64,000 nt of DNA from Gracilibacillus timonensis (GCF_900086715.1 NZ_FLKH01000012.1:2111346-2175345), one strand, 5' to 3'. Shown: positions 19,112-28,443, numbered from the stretch's first letter. Notes: generated by a model not told the origin, from the sequence alone. Program-made: numbers and translations.

Positions 19112-21043
19112 ATCGAATTAACGGAACGTCAAATAAGCCTAATCAAACTATTGATGAAAGAAGACAACTTAAAGCCAGTCGAATATTTTGCCAAAAAATT
19201 AGATGTAACCACTAGAACTATTTATTCGGATTTGGATAAAATTAATAGTTATATTAAGAACTTAGGCTTTCAATTAGAAAGAAAAAAAGGAGTAGGCATT
19301 TACCTCCATAAAAAAGAGAAAGAAGTAGACAATGTTGAAAAAACGTCACCAAGTTTTATAGGAACAGAGGAAAGAAGGCTTACTGTTATTAAACAGTTGT
19401 TATTTCAAAATGAAACAGTGACATTTCAACAATTAGCTGACAAATTTTTTGTTAGTAAAAGCTCTATACGTGCAGATTTGAAATTTATTAAAGATAATTT
19501 TCTGGATTCAACAGCAGCAATTCTTGTAAGCGATATGCAAGGCACAAGGTTAGAAGGTTCTGAAGAAGCATTTCAAAACACCTTCATATTATTAAATTCT
19601 TTTTATGAATCTTATGAGAATAAGTATACTATTTTTAACACTCAGAAAGAGGATGAATTTGCATATCTTGAACACTTATACGGGAGAGATATAACAAACG
19701 CATGTAAGAAAATTATTTATGATTTTACTAAAAACAATGTAGAAGTAGTTGCAGAGTATTATGTTAACAATTTGCTTAATCGGGTTATTGTATTAGTTTA
19801 TCGTCTGAAACATGGTAATCATATAGAACAGCCAAATAATATAGATCTTGATCAAAACACAGTTCCATATATGCTATTGCATAAATTGTCGCAATTAATA
19901 GAGGTTGAATTTACCTCAAGTGATGTTGCCTATTTAAGTAAACACATGGAAGCTAATAAGATGACAGAAGTTATCTTACGTGAGGATTATCAACCGGTAA
20001 TTGAACAAGTATTGTATAAAATGAGCGATACCCTAAGAGTAAATTTAACAAACGATAGGCAAACCCGAGAGCAGTTAGCTAAACATTTTCCATCCATGAT
20101 ATATCGAATGGAGAACAACATTTTTATACAAAATCCTTTTTTATCACAAATAAAGCAAGAATTTGGTCTAATGTTTAATATAACTTGGTTGGTCATGAGT
20201 AGTTTCGAGGAAGAATTGAAATTAAATTTTACAGAAAATGAAATAGGTTTTTTGGTGATTTACTTCCAATCTGCAATTGATCGCTTACAAGCCAGTAAAA
20301 GAGTGCTTATCATCTGCCCTACTGGTATTACAACATCTGGTTTACTATTAAATAGAGTAAAGAAAATATTACCACCTTTAGATGTTATTGAAGTTGTATC
20401 ACTTAGCCAATTTTCACAAATGGATATGGAAGATATAGATTTTATTATATCTACAACATATCTCAATGTAGAAAATAAACCAACTATTGTGGTGTCTCCA
20501 TTACTTAGTGATGAAGACAGAAAAAATGTATTGCAATTCTATAACAAACATTTTGTCTTAACTAATGATGAGGCTCCTTCACATAATGAGCCAAATACGA
20601 AGCATATTGCTCAATATTTGCATCAATCTTTTATTGATTTTAATAGCAACTTTGATTCTGCTGAGGATTTAATTAATCAAGTTACGGAACAATTACATCA
20701 ACTAGATTATGTAACAGATGACTATCGTGAGACGGTGATTAATAGAGAAAGAATGGGCGGTACAGAGTTATCGACAGGAGCAGCAGTACCTCACGGACAT
20801 CCGCAATTTGTGAATGAAACGATTATTGGTATTTATGTTAATAAGACACCCATTAAATGGAATGAGCAATATATTAGAGTTATCATATTTCTTAGTGTGT
20901 CCAAACACGATGTAAAAAAGGTTAAGGATTTATTAAAAGACATTTACAGCTTAGTAGAAACCAAAGAAATGGTTGAAAATATATTTCTCCATTCTAACGA
21001 AAAGGAATTTATTGATTTACTGGGAGGAGTCACCATTGATTAA
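19112..21043 (+). CDS. PRD-domain transcriptional activator (MtlR/LicR-like), probable ATC start
   Basis: Regulator that reads PTS phosphorylation state. Order: N-terminal helix-turn-helix, second DNA-binding wing domain, two PRD domains (about residues 180-390), an EIIB-like domain with a Cys in ICPTGITTS, and an EIIA-like domain with AVPHGHP. AAGAGGAGG at 19095-19103 is eight bases before ATC 19112, which begins ELTERQISLIKLL, the expected N-terminus. The first standard start in frame (TTG 19151/ATG 19154) would remove part of the first helix and has no ribosome site. The stop overlaps the next gene. It probably controls the PTS operon and transketolase. Confidence 0.85.
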   Translation: MELTERQISLIKLLMKEDNLKPVEYFAKKLDVTTRTIYSDLDKINSYIKNLGFQLERKKGVGIYLHKKEKEVDNVEKTSPSFIGTEERRLTVIKQLLFQNETVTFQQLADKFFVSKSSIRADLKFIKDNFLDSTAAILVSDMQGTRLEGSEEAFQNTFILLNSFYESYENKYTIFNTQKEDEFAYLEHLYGRDITNACKKIIYDFTKNNVEVVAEYYVNNLLNRVIVLVYRLKHGNHIEQPNNIDLDQNTVPYMLLHKLSQLIEVEFTSSDVAYLSKHMEANKMTEVILREDYQPVIEQVLYKMSDTLRVNLTNDRQTREQLAKHFPSMIYRMENNIFIQNPFLSQIKQEFGLMFNITWLVMSSFEEELKLNFTENEIGFLVIYFQSAIDRLQASKRVLIICPTGITTSGLLLNRVKKILPPLDVIEVVSLSQFSQMDMEDIDFIISTTYLNVENKPTIVVSPLLSDEDRKNVLQFYNKHFVLTNDEAPSHNEPNTKHIAQYLHQSFIDFNSNFDSAEDLINQVTEQLHQLDYVTDDYRETVINRERMGGTELSTGAAVPHGHPQFVNETIIGIYVNKTPIKWNEQYIRVIIFLSVSKHDVKKVKDLLKDIYSLVETKEMVENIFLHSNEKEFIDLLGGVTID

Positions 21044-21494
21044 GAAAGAATTAATTTTTTTAGGGGTTCAAGCTATTGAAAAAAACGAGGTTTTTGGATT
21101 CTTATCTGAGAAAGTACAGAAAGAAGGCTTAATTGAAGATATAAGTGCGTTTACAAATGCAGTGATTGAAAGAGAAAATCAAGTTTCAACCAACGTTGAT
21201 TTTCAAATTGCTATCCCGCATGGAAAATCTCAAACGGTTTTAGAACCATTTATTTCTTTCATGAGTACACAACAACCAATTCAATGGGATGAGGGAGAAA
21301 ATGGAACCGTTAAATATATATTTTTAATCGGGGTCCCTAAACACGGTGGAGATAAAACGCATTTAAAATATATATCAGAGGTAAGTAAGAAATTGATCGA
21401 TGAGGAATTTAGGGATATGCTTTTTCAATGCCAAACGCAAGAACAAGCCTATCAATTATTAAACAAAATTAATGTGGAAATTAATGAAAAATGA
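21036..21494 (+). CDS. PTS fructose-type EIIA component
   Basis: Cytoplasmic phosphocarrier that takes phosphate from HPr and passes it to EIIB. The active His is in FQIAIPHGKS, near residue 65. The start is TTG 21036 with GGGAGGAG upstream, overlapping the PRD regulator by eight bases; the longer open frame from 20973 lies inside the regulator gene. This gives 152 residues, the standard EIIA-Fru length. It is the first of a compact operon EIIA-EIIB-EIIC-aldolase-like. Confidence 0.92.
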   Translation: MIKKELIFLGVQAIEKNEVFGFLSEKVQKEGLIEDISAFTNAVIERENQVSTNVDFQIAIPHGKSQTVLEPFISFMSTQQPIQWDEGENGTVKYIFLIGVPKHGGDKTHLKYISEVSKKLIDEEFRDMLFQCQTQEQAYQLLNKINVEINEK

Positions 21495-21512
21495 AAAGGG
21501 AGAATGATAAAG

Positions 21513-21827
21513 ATGAAAATTGTTGGAGTAACAGCATGTACTACTGGAATTGCACACACTTATATGGCACAGGAAGCCATTGAAAAAGAGTGTAAAAAAA
21601 GAGGTTACGAAGTAAAGGTAGAGACCCAGGGAGGAATGGGGACAGAAAATGAACTAAGTCAAGAGGAAGTTAATGAAGCAGATGCCGTCTTGCTTGCCAT
21701 TTCTATAGGAATAGAAGGCGATGAACGTTTTGAGGAAAAAGAGGAGCAAGGTAAAGTGCTAACATTGGATCCTTCTGTAGTTATTAAAAATGTAAGTGGG
21801 GCATTAGATCAATTAGAAAACCTATAG
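21513..21827 (+). CDS. PTS fructose-type EIIB component
   Basis: A 104-residue phosphotransfer domain with the phosphorylated Cys in VTACTTGIAHTYMAQ, the EIIB-Fru signature. ATG 21513 lies nine bases after AAGGGAGA; ATG 21504 is too close to it. It is encoded as a separate protein, unlike the fused FruA of Bacillus. Confidence 0.93.
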   Translation: MKIVGVTACTTGIAHTYMAQEAIEKECKKRGYEVKVETQGGMGTENELSQEEVNEADAVLLAISIGIEGDERFEEKEEQGKVLTLDPSVVIKNVSGALDQLENL

Positions 21828-21838
21828 GGGGTTGAAAA

Positions 21839-22930
21839 ATGAGCTGGAAAAAGTTTGGTGATGATTTAAAGAAAGCATTTAGTACAGGTGTTTCTTATAT
21901 GTTACCAGCGGTTGTCGTCGGAGGTATTTTTCTAGCTATTGCGTTAGCTAGTGGTACACCGACAGATGATGGAATGGAAGTTACCAACCCATTTCTTCAA
22001 AATTTAAATACAATCGGTGAAGCTGGTTTTGCAATGATGATTCCATTATTAGCAGGATATATTGCTTATTCGATAGCTGGTAAACCAGGACTTATACCAG
22101 GAATGATAGCAGGTTATTTGGCTAATAACCCAGTTGGAACAGAAGGAATTTCAACAGGCTTTCTAGGAGCAATGATTTTAGGGGTAGCAGCAGGTTATGT
22201 TGCACTGTTCATTAAAAAATGGAAAGTTCCAAATACCCTTCGAACCATCATGCCTATCATTATTATTCCTGTTATCACAGTATTCGTTGTCTGTGTTACT
22301 TACATTTATGTTTTGGCAAATCCTTTATCAGGGTTAGTAGATGGAATTGTAAGTTTACTTTCTACACTAGATGGAAGCAGTGCTTTATTATTTGGATTAC
22401 TCCTTGGTGGGTTCACAGCTATTGATATGGGAGGACCTATTAATAAAACGGTAACGGCCTTTACCTTAGCTTTAATGGCAGAAGGAGTATTTGGTCCAAA
22501 TGGAGCCCATCGTATTGCCGTTGCTATTCCTCCATTGGGATTAGCTCTATCTACCTTTATTTCTAGGAAAAAATATGGCCCCGATGAACGAGGTCTAGGT
22601 ATAAGTGCAGGATTTATGGGTTTGATTGGGATTACAGAAGGAGCTATCCCATTTGCAGTTAAGGATATGAAACGTGTCATACCGGCCATTGTAATCGGCA
22701 GTGCCGTTGGTGGAGCTATAGGTATGATGCAGAATGTGGAAACCTTGGTGCCACATGGAGGACCTATCGTTATTGCTGCAGTTAATGGAAAGTTATGGTT
22801 TTTGATATCTATGGCAATTGGTGCAGTAATTGTAGCATTAATTCTTCATTTTACGAAACCAAATTTACCTGAAAATGAATCGAAGAGTGATAATCAGAAA
22901 AATTCAGATACAACTAACACAGAGAATTAA
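21839..22930 (+). CDS. PTS fructose-type EIIC permease
   Basis: Membrane channel that imports the sugar while EIIB phosphorylates it. There are 363 residues and about nine hydrophobic helices. The conserved substrate-region motifs are GFTAIDMGGPINKTV and GITEGAIPFAVKD, diagnostic of EIIC-Fru. The tail is hydrophilic. AGGGGG precedes the ATG by a few bases, and the gap to the EIIB gene is 11 bases. The sugar may be fructose, tagatose, psicose or a similar ketose; the GatZ-like partner favours a tagatose-type hexose. Confidence 0.93.
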   Translation: MSWKKFGDDLKKAFSTGVSYMLPAVVVGGIFLAIALASGTPTDDGMEVTNPFLQNLNTIGEAGFAMMIPLLAGYIAYSIAGKPGLIPGMIAGYLANNPVGTEGISTGFLGAMILGVAAGYVALFIKKWKVPNTLRTIMPIIIIPVITVFVVCVTYIYVLANPLSGLVDGIVSLLSTLDGSSALLFGLLLGGFTAIDMGGPINKTVTAFTLALMAEGVFGPNGAHRIAVAIPPLGLALSTFISRKKYGPDERGLGISAGFMGLIGITEGAIPFAVKDMKRVIPAIVIGSAVGGAIGMMQNVETLVPHGGPIVIAAVNGKLWFLISMAIGAVIVALILHFTKPNLPENESKSDNQKNSDTTNTEN

Positions 22931-22941
22931 GGAGGCTAACA

Positions 22942-24222
22942 ATGCAAAAAGTATCTATTAAAAGCGCAGTTAATTCACTATTAGAACTACAAAAAACAGG
23001 TGAAGGGGCAACCATGCTTGGAATTGGTCCTATGTCATCCAATTTGTTACAAGCTAGTTTTGAATTGGCGAGAGATGAAGATTTTCCAATCATGTTTATT
23101 GCCAGCAGAAATCAGGTTGATATGGATGAGCTAGGTGGAGGCTATGTTAATGGATGGAATCAACAGACTTTTATGAAAGCAATTAATGATATAGCAGAAC
23201 TGACTAATTTTAATGGCCTTTCCTATGTATGCCGTGATCATGGAGGTCCATGGCAACGCGATAAAGAAAGGAACGATCACCTGCAAGAAGAAGAAGCAAT
23301 GGCTTTAGGGAAAAAATCATACCTTGCTGATATTGAATCAGGCTTTGACTTGCTAATGATTGACCCGACAAAAGACCCTTTTGAAAGAGGAAAGGTAGTC
23401 CCCTTAGAAAAAGTTATTTCAAGAACGGTAGAATTAATCGAGTACTGTGAACAGGAAAGAAAAGCTCGTAATCTACCTGAAATAGGCTATGAAGTCGGTA
23501 CGGAAGAAACAAACGGCGGTTTAACATCAACGGAAGTCTATGAAACTTTTGTCATGCGTTTACAAGAAGAGTTACAAGAACGTGATTTACCAATGCCTAC
23601 ATTTATTGTTGGACAGACAGGGACCCTAGTGAGAAAAACAATTCAAGCAGGAACATTTAATTTTAACAATGCTAATGATTTAGCAGAAATGGCTAAAAAG
23701 TATAGCGTAGGTTTAAAAGAGCATAATGGAGATTATTTAGACGATGTTTCTTTGTTAGAACATGTTCCATCTAATATAACAGCAGTAAATGTTGCTCCCC
23801 AATATGGCACAGAAGAAACAAGGGCTTATATTAAATTAGCAGAAGTTGAGCAAAGATTATATGAATATGGTATTATTATAGAAAAGTCTAGCGTAAGAGA
23901 TGTACTTTTGGTTCAAGCGATTAAGAGTGAACGCTGGCGTAAATGGATGGAAGATGATCAAGTTAACTTATCAGTTGATGACATTATGAAGGATGAAGCA
24001 TTATCGGACGAAATATTAGATATTGCAGGTCATTATACCTTTAATCAGGAAGAAGTAAAAGAAGAAATTAATAGATTATATCAAAATCTAGCTGAAGCAA
24101 ATATAAATGGGCAAAGGTTTGTAATTGACCATATCAAGCGTCCAATTAGAGATTACGCGGAAGCTTTTAATTTGAAAGGCACTACATCTAGGATCTTGAA
24201 AAAAGTACATGATCATAAGTAA
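22942..24222 (+). CDS. GatZ/KbaZ-like protein (tagatose-bisphosphate aldolase subunit family)
   Basis: Member of the GatZ/KbaZ family, which includes non-catalytic partners of tagatose-bisphosphate aldolase and also proteins reported as D-tagatose 6-phosphate 4-epimerase. Family features seen: SRNQVDMDELGGGYVNGW near residue 55, CRDHGGPWQRD near 93, GYEVGTEETNGG near 190, and HNGDYL near 260. The length of 426 is normal. GGAGG precedes the ATG. No catalytic aldolase (GatY/KbaY) or tagatose-6-phosphate kinase gene is nearby. An epimerase role, converting the PTS product to fructose 6-phosphate for transketolase, therefore fits better than an aldolase subunit; this is inference. Confidence 0.88.
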   Translation: MQKVSIKSAVNSLLELQKTGEGATMLGIGPMSSNLLQASFELARDEDFPIMFIASRNQVDMDELGGGYVNGWNQQTFMKAINDIAELTNFNGLSYVCRDHGGPWQRDKERNDHLQEEEAMALGKKSYLADIESGFDLLMIDPTKDPFERGKVVPLEKVISRTVELIEYCEQERKARNLPEIGYEVGTEETNGGLTSTEVYETFVMRLQEELQERDLPMPTFIVGQTGTLVRKTIQAGTFNFNNANDLAEMAKKYSVGLKEHNGDYLDDVSLLEHVPSNITAVNVAPQYGTEETRAYIKLAEVEQRLYEYGIIIEKSSVRDVLLVQAIKSERWRKWMEDDQVNLSVDDIMKDEALSDEILDIAGHYTFNQEEVKEEINRLYQNLAEANINGQRFVIDHIKRPIRDYAEAFNLKGTTSRILKKVHDHK

Positions 24223-24303
24223 TTAACAAGTGTACGTATTTATAAATAAAGAGGGATCGCTTCCATTTTAATATGGTATGAAATATAGCATCCAAATCCT
24301 AAA

Positions 24304-24336
24304 AAAAGCGCAATGTTACGCACATTGCGCTTTTCG
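24304..24336. terminator. Terminator copy inside the island (bidirectional)
   Basis: aaaagcgcaatgt pairs with acattgcgctttt around tacgc. It is the same hairpin as at 16249-16281 with two loop changes. The following ttcgatatta matches the bases after the third copy at 25681, so it is an imported duplicate of the yesL 3' end as well as a terminator for the PTS operon. Confidence 0.85.
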
Positions 24337-24528
24337 ATATTATTTTTTAGACATTGATCTAAAAAATGATAGACTATTTGATCTTATTTAAAACCAAGAA
24401 ATTAATACTAACTTCTTGGTTTCTATTTTAAAAGAACTCTAAACGTATACGTACGTAGTAAACGACGTTTTTATTGTGTTGACCATCCTGAAATCTACCC
24501 TAAAAAAAGTAACTATAAATATATGAAT

Positions 24529-25104
24529 CTATTTCTCTGTATATTCAAGAGTCTCATTTCTATAAAGTAAAGGTATAGCAATAAGAAATAGAATGGGACT
24601 AATAATAAAAACCCCAAAATGTGTAAATAATCGAAGAATAAAATCTTTAAAGATAAATTTCATTACAAGATAATATAAATATACACCGCGTGCCTCACTA
24701 ACTCTTTCCCTTTTTGTTTTATACCCTGAACTTACAGTATATCTAGTACCACTTGAACCACGCATATAAATATCATCGGGGATGTTTTCACCAATATTTG
24801 TGTATATAGAAAATCCGGATTTTATTTTACCCCAAGCCGTTCCGAAAATCTTTTTATAAATTTTTGTTGTCTGGATAAAGAAATTAGCATGTGGATAGAA
24901 GAGTATTTGAATAAAAAATAACGAATTGACTTTAAATAAAGAAACAATAAATATAATGTAATCCATTGCATCTTTGCTATCAAACGTGATGAACCTTGAC
25001 CAGTGTTCCCAAATTTGCAAAAAAATCATTGCATATATTAATAGAAGAAACGGAGTCAGGTAATATTTTTTATTGAGACTTTTTATTGCTTCTATGTATT
25101 GCAT
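24529..25104 (-). CDS. Hypothetical membrane protein
   Basis: 191 residues with four hydrophobic segments: two near the N-terminus, where LLLIYAMIFLQIWEHW is clear, and two close together near the C-terminus (GVFIISPILFLIAIPLLY). A polar middle contains YMRGSSGTRYTVSSGY. AAGGAGT lies before the ATG. I do not recognise a family. It is the only gene between the second and third copies of the island-edge sequence, which suggests it arrived as a separate insertion. It has no operon partner. Confidence 0.6.
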   Translation of the reverse strand: MQYIEAIKSLNKKYYLTPFLLLIYAMIFLQIWEHWSRFITFDSKDAMDYIIFIVSLFKVNSLFFIQILFYPHANFFIQTTKIYKKIFGTAWGKIKSGFSIYTNIGENIPDDIYMRGSSGTRYTVSSGYKTKRERVSEARGVYLYYLVMKFIFKDFILRLFTHFGVFIISPILFLIAIPLLYRNETLEYTEK

Positions 25105-25662
25105 GATAGGACTCCTTTTTTTAACTAATGTAAATTCATCATATTTTGTAATAAATGGTATATCAATAAAATTGAAGATTATTCTTTATCAAATTAGGTC
25201 AGATAATCACTTGCATGTTGGAAATGATTAAATTAAATCTTTAGAACTAGTTTTATTATAACATATAATTACCATTATCCAACTGTTTAAAAAGAATTAA
25301 TAGTTATTTTAGATTAATTTTCAATTGGTTAATTGGGAAAATTACTTTTAATGAATTTTAATAATATATGAATTAAAAGTTGAAGTGACATAAAGGTTGG
25401 GATAAGTCAATGAAGAGAGAGGAGCATAATCCAACAGAAGAGCTACTTTTTTGCACAACAAAAGTTTGCTTACATAATTAATATTTGTAAAAAACAATAC
25501 CGTTTAACTCCAAGCATTACACTTTTGAAATTTCTAGTCACTCCCCACGATAAAGAAGGCATGCTAATTCGCAAGCCTTCTGGAGTAACTGAGTGAAAAT
25601 CACATTAATATGAGAGTCAACATAGACTCATGATTTTATCCCGCTAGTACCGTTACCAATCT
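25105..25662. other. Gene-free AT-rich stretch with two small hairpins
   Basis: No convincing gene. Two stem-loops are visible: agaaggc with gccttct (about 25556-25582) and a weaker one around atgagagtcaacatagactcat (25611-25632). Neither has a clear T run. This is the right part of the island, ending at the 17-base edge repeat. Confidence 0.5.
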
Positions 25663-26316
25663 TTACACTTTTAAGTACACACATTGCGCTTTTCGATATT
25701 TAGCAGCCTTCCCCTCAATTTTCCGAACGGATCGACTCGTAAAATAAGCAATCGTCAGACAGACCGAGCTGACACCAAACAGGACGAGCAAGGTAGACAG
25801 CAATAGGAATATATAGGTTGTGCCGAATAGAAAGGCGACGATCATCAGCGTGCGGAAAGGGGTAGCAATCCCGATCAGAATCGCTTGCGTAAAATAATCT
25901 TTAAGGCTTAACGAATAATCAGCCATCAATGGAAAGATGTAGATTAAGGTGACAACAAAGAAGCATGCAATCACAAACATTATCATCAAAAATAGGAAGT
26001 GAGCCGTTTGATTCTCGAGATGCACCAGCTGAAAATTAATAACGATTAAGGCGCCTGTCACCGTTAATATCAAACCAGCTAGATTGGCACGGAGAAATTG
26101 TGACTTATAAGACTGAAAAAACGTGCGAAAAATGGATACATCTTCTTCTCGTAACCATTGTTTTACAACGGTGAAGGTGGCGGCGGTAGCTGGGTAGATA
26201 CCGAGGATAATGCCGCCTACCAAAGTAAACAGTACCCAAAGCACATTGATATACACGAGCCGCATCACCCATTCACAGCATACATATATTAGTTTAAATG
26301 GTCCACTTGCTACCAT
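25663..26316 (-). CDS. YesL-like DUF624 membrane protein with altered C-terminus
   Basis: Membrane protein of the YesL family with about five helices; family marks include YPATAATFTVVKQWLREED. It is convergent with the YesN regulator in the ancestral order and divergent from the permease operon. The last codons read AKYRKAQCV followed by YLKV and stop. The terminator sequence on the other side of the island would instead give AKYRKAQCV followed directly by TGA. The last four residues therefore come from inserted DNA. Start: ATG preceded by AAAGGGGGAATGGTAC on the minus strand. Confidence 0.88.
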   Translation of the reverse strand: MVASGPFKLIYVCCEWVMRLVYINVLWVLFTLVGGIILGIYPATAATFTVVKQWLREEDVSIFRTFFQSYKSQFLRANLAGLILTVTGALIVINFQLVHLENQTAHFLFLMIMFVIACFFVVTLIYIFPLMADYSLSLKDYFTQAILIGIATPFRTLMIVAFLFGTTYIFLLLSTLLVLFGVSSVCLTIAYFTSRSVRKIEGKAAKYRKAQCVYLKV

Positions 26317-26375
26317 CGTACCATTCCCCCTTTTTCTTCAGTATAAATCAATCATCCTACTTTCTTTGTGTGTGA

Positions 26376-26404
26376 TTTTGACCAAGGTGTGTTGGATTCT
26401 GACC
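26376..26404 (+). promoter_or_regulatory. Paired TTTTGACC sites, 21-bp period (candidate YesN operator)
   Basis: ttttgacc at 26376 and ttctgacc at 26397 repeat in the same orientation with a two-helical-turn period. The same arrangement occurs at 31604-31632. An inverted relative, agtcaaaa, lies at 26439-26446. AraC-type domains typically bind such direct repeats. The pair sits between divergent yesL and the permease operon. Confidence 0.5.
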
Positions 26405-26537
26405 ATCCGAAGAGTTATATCAGAGAGCGAATACATCAAGTCAAAATAGTGCACGCAGATGTATAAATTCTTAATGGGTATCTGGGTTTATATCGATTAC
26501 ATTAGAATATATCAAAACAAATGTGAGGTGATAGAGC

Positions 26538-27467
26538 TTGAGTGAAAAAGCGGCAGTGCATAATCGTGGACGAAAAGGGACTAGCCTTTGGAATAATAAG
26601 CTCAAAGAATCGGTAAGTGGTTATTTGTTTTTAGTTCCTGAATTTATTGGGGTTTTTATTTTAGGGATTTTTCCTTTATTCTTTTCATTATACTTAAGTT
26701 TTACCGATTGGGATTTAGTAAGTGGTTTAGGTTCGATCCACTTAATCGGATTGGAAAATTATCGTTTCCTCTTTGAAGATCCGCAGTTCTTCTTAACCTT
26801 AAAGAATAACCTGATCTTTTCTGCAGTTTATGTGCCAGCCAGTATCTTTTTGGCATTGTTGATTGCGATTGCCATTTCTTCTGTCGTCTATTTTAGGGAT
26901 TTCTTTAAGATTGCCTTTTTTATCCCTTATATTTCGACGATGGTGGCGATTGCTTCTGTGTTCTCTGTGTTATTTCATCCTTCTTTAGGAGTGGTGAACA
27001 ACTTCTTGACCTCCATTGGGGTGGAGAATCCTCCGGGCTGGTTCGGTAGTACGGATACGGCGTTATGGGGAATTATTATTATCTCGGTCTGGCAGGTGGT
27101 GGGTTACAATGTGGTGATCTACATTGCTGGTATTACGGGTATTTCTAAAGAATTATATGAATCGGCGCAGATTGATGGGGCAGGTAAACTGAAACAGTTT
27201 TGGTATATTACCATTCCTCAACTGGCGCCAACGACCTTTTTCTTATTGATTACGTCAATTGTTAACTCGTTTAAGGTGTTTGATGTGATTGCCTTCTTGA
27301 CGCAAGGTGGACCGAACAACGCAACAAACGTGTTAGTGTATTATATCTATGAAGAAGGTTTCCAAAATTTCAGAATGGGTTATGCTTCCGCCTTATCTTG
27401 GGTATTATTCCTGATCATAGCGGCGATTACCATTGTGACTGCTAAATCGCAGAAGCAGCAAGTCTAG
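26538..27467 (+). CDS. ABC sugar transporter permease, MalF/LacF type
   Basis: CUT1-family permease of 309 residues with six membrane segments. The EAA loop is YESAQIDGAGKLKQFWYITI. The start is TTG, seven bases after GAGGTGATAG. The short charged N-terminus before the first helix is typical of MalF relatives from Gram-positive bacteria. It is the first gene of the permease-permease-binding protein set of the second glycan locus. Confidence 0.93.
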   Translation: MSEKAAVHNRGRKGTSLWNNKLKESVSGYLFLVPEFIGVFILGIFPLFFSLYLSFTDWDLVSGLGSIHLIGLENYRFLFEDPQFFLTLKNNLIFSAVYVPASIFLALLIAIAISSVVYFRDFFKIAFFIPYISTMVAIASVFSVLFHPSLGVVNNFLTSIGVENPPGWFGSTDTALWGIIIISVWQVVGYNVVIYIAGITGISKELYESAQIDGAGKLKQFWYITIPQLAPTTFFLLITSIVNSFKVFDVIAFLTQGGPNNATNVLVYYIYEEGFQNFRMGYASALSWVLFLIIAAITIVTAKSQKQQV

Positions 27468-27481
27468 AAGGAGGGTGAATG

Positions 27482-28312
27482 ATGAAGCGATTAAAAATGT
27501 CAAAAGTAATAGGAACCATTGTGATGGGGATGTTTGCCTTCTTGTTTATCTCTCCTTTGTTATGGATGCTTTCCTCTTCTGCAAAGGTAGAACAAGATGT
27601 GATGACCTATCCGATTGAATGGATTCCGCGTGAATGGAATTTTTTTAATAACTTTTCTGCCGTATGGCTAGAAGATATTCCGTTTGATTTATTCTATTGG
27701 AATTCAATCAAGATTGCCGTGATTACAACCTTGTTAACGATTATCATTAGTTCGATGGCGGCGTACTCTTTTTCTAAATTACATTTTCCGTTTAGAAATG
27801 CCTTGTTTATTGTGTTGCTGGCCTTTTTCCTAGTGCCGACGGAATCAACATTGGTACCTCGTTTTATCCTAATGAATTGGCTGGGGCTTTATGATACCCA
27901 TACGGCATTGATCATGATGATGGCCTTCTCAATTCCATTGACGTTTCTGATGCGTCAATTTATGGCGGGGATTAGTGATGAATACATTGAAGCTGCTAAA
28001 ATGGATGGTGCCGGATTCTTTCGTATTTATTGGAAGATCATGTTGCCAATGGTTAAACCGATTATCGCAACGGCTGGTATCCTGAAGTTTATCTGGACAT
28101 GGAATGACTATCAGAATCCATTGATTTTCTTGTCCAGCGATCATTTATACACGATTACCTTGGGGATGCAACTACTCTCCAGTGAGTTTGGTACGAGTTA
28201 TGCGACTACGATGATGGCGGCTGTATCAGCTATTTTACCATTAATTATTGTTTTTCTTATTTTGCAGCGTCATGTTATCGATGGTATTACGATTGGCGGC
28301 GTGAAGGGGTAG
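27482..28312 (+). CDS. ABC sugar transporter permease, MalG type
   Basis: Second permease, with the EAA loop IEAAKMDGAGFFRIYWKIML and the C-terminal GITIGGVKG typical of MalG-like proteins. Two adjacent ATG codons exist; 27482 is seven bases after AAGGAGGG and is preferred to 27479. It is tightly linked to the first permease (14-base gap). Confidence 0.93.
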   Translation: MKRLKMSKVIGTIVMGMFAFLFISPLLWMLSSSAKVEQDVMTYPIEWIPREWNFFNNFSAVWLEDIPFDLFYWNSIKIAVITTLLTIIISSMAAYSFSKLHFPFRNALFIVLLAFFLVPTESTLVPRFILMNWLGLYDTHTALIMMMAFSIPLTFLMRQFMAGISDEYIEAAKMDGAGFFRIYWKIMLPMVKPIIATAGILKFIWTWNDYQNPLIFLSSDHLYTITLGMQLLSSEFGTSYATTMMAAVSAILPLIIVFLILQRHVIDGITIGGVKG

Positions 28313-28443
28313 TGTAAATTGTTCACACAATGCCCAAAATAAGACACAGTTTTCTTATACGTACTTTTTTATAATAAACAAGACATATCGAGGTGCTGCT
28401 GTCTGGTGGCACCAGGATAAATAAAAAATTGGAGGGGTTTCAT

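Larger units (their letters stand above)
16280..25676. mobile_element. Probable 9.4-kb genomic island inserted into a shared terminator
   Basis: The 17-base sequence acacacattgcgctttt is found at 16263-16279 and again at 25677-25693. Between them lie transketolase, a PRD regulator, PTS genes, a GatZ-like gene and a lone membrane protein. The flanking genes (YesN regulator and convergent yesL) would share one terminator if this stretch were removed. Removal would also restore a stop codon to yesL inside the hairpin. A third copy at 24304-24334 suggests two successive insertions. No integrase or transposase is visible inside, so the mechanism is unknown. Confidence 0.6.

Noticed and set aside
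18976-19112. Sigma-54 promoter before the PRD regulator
   Set aside because: The TGGCAC-N5-TTGCA pattern is absent, and the regulator lacks a sigma-54 interaction domain.
25406-25480. 22-codon frame in the island's right part as a signalling peptide
   Set aside because: No ribosome site and no partner genes.
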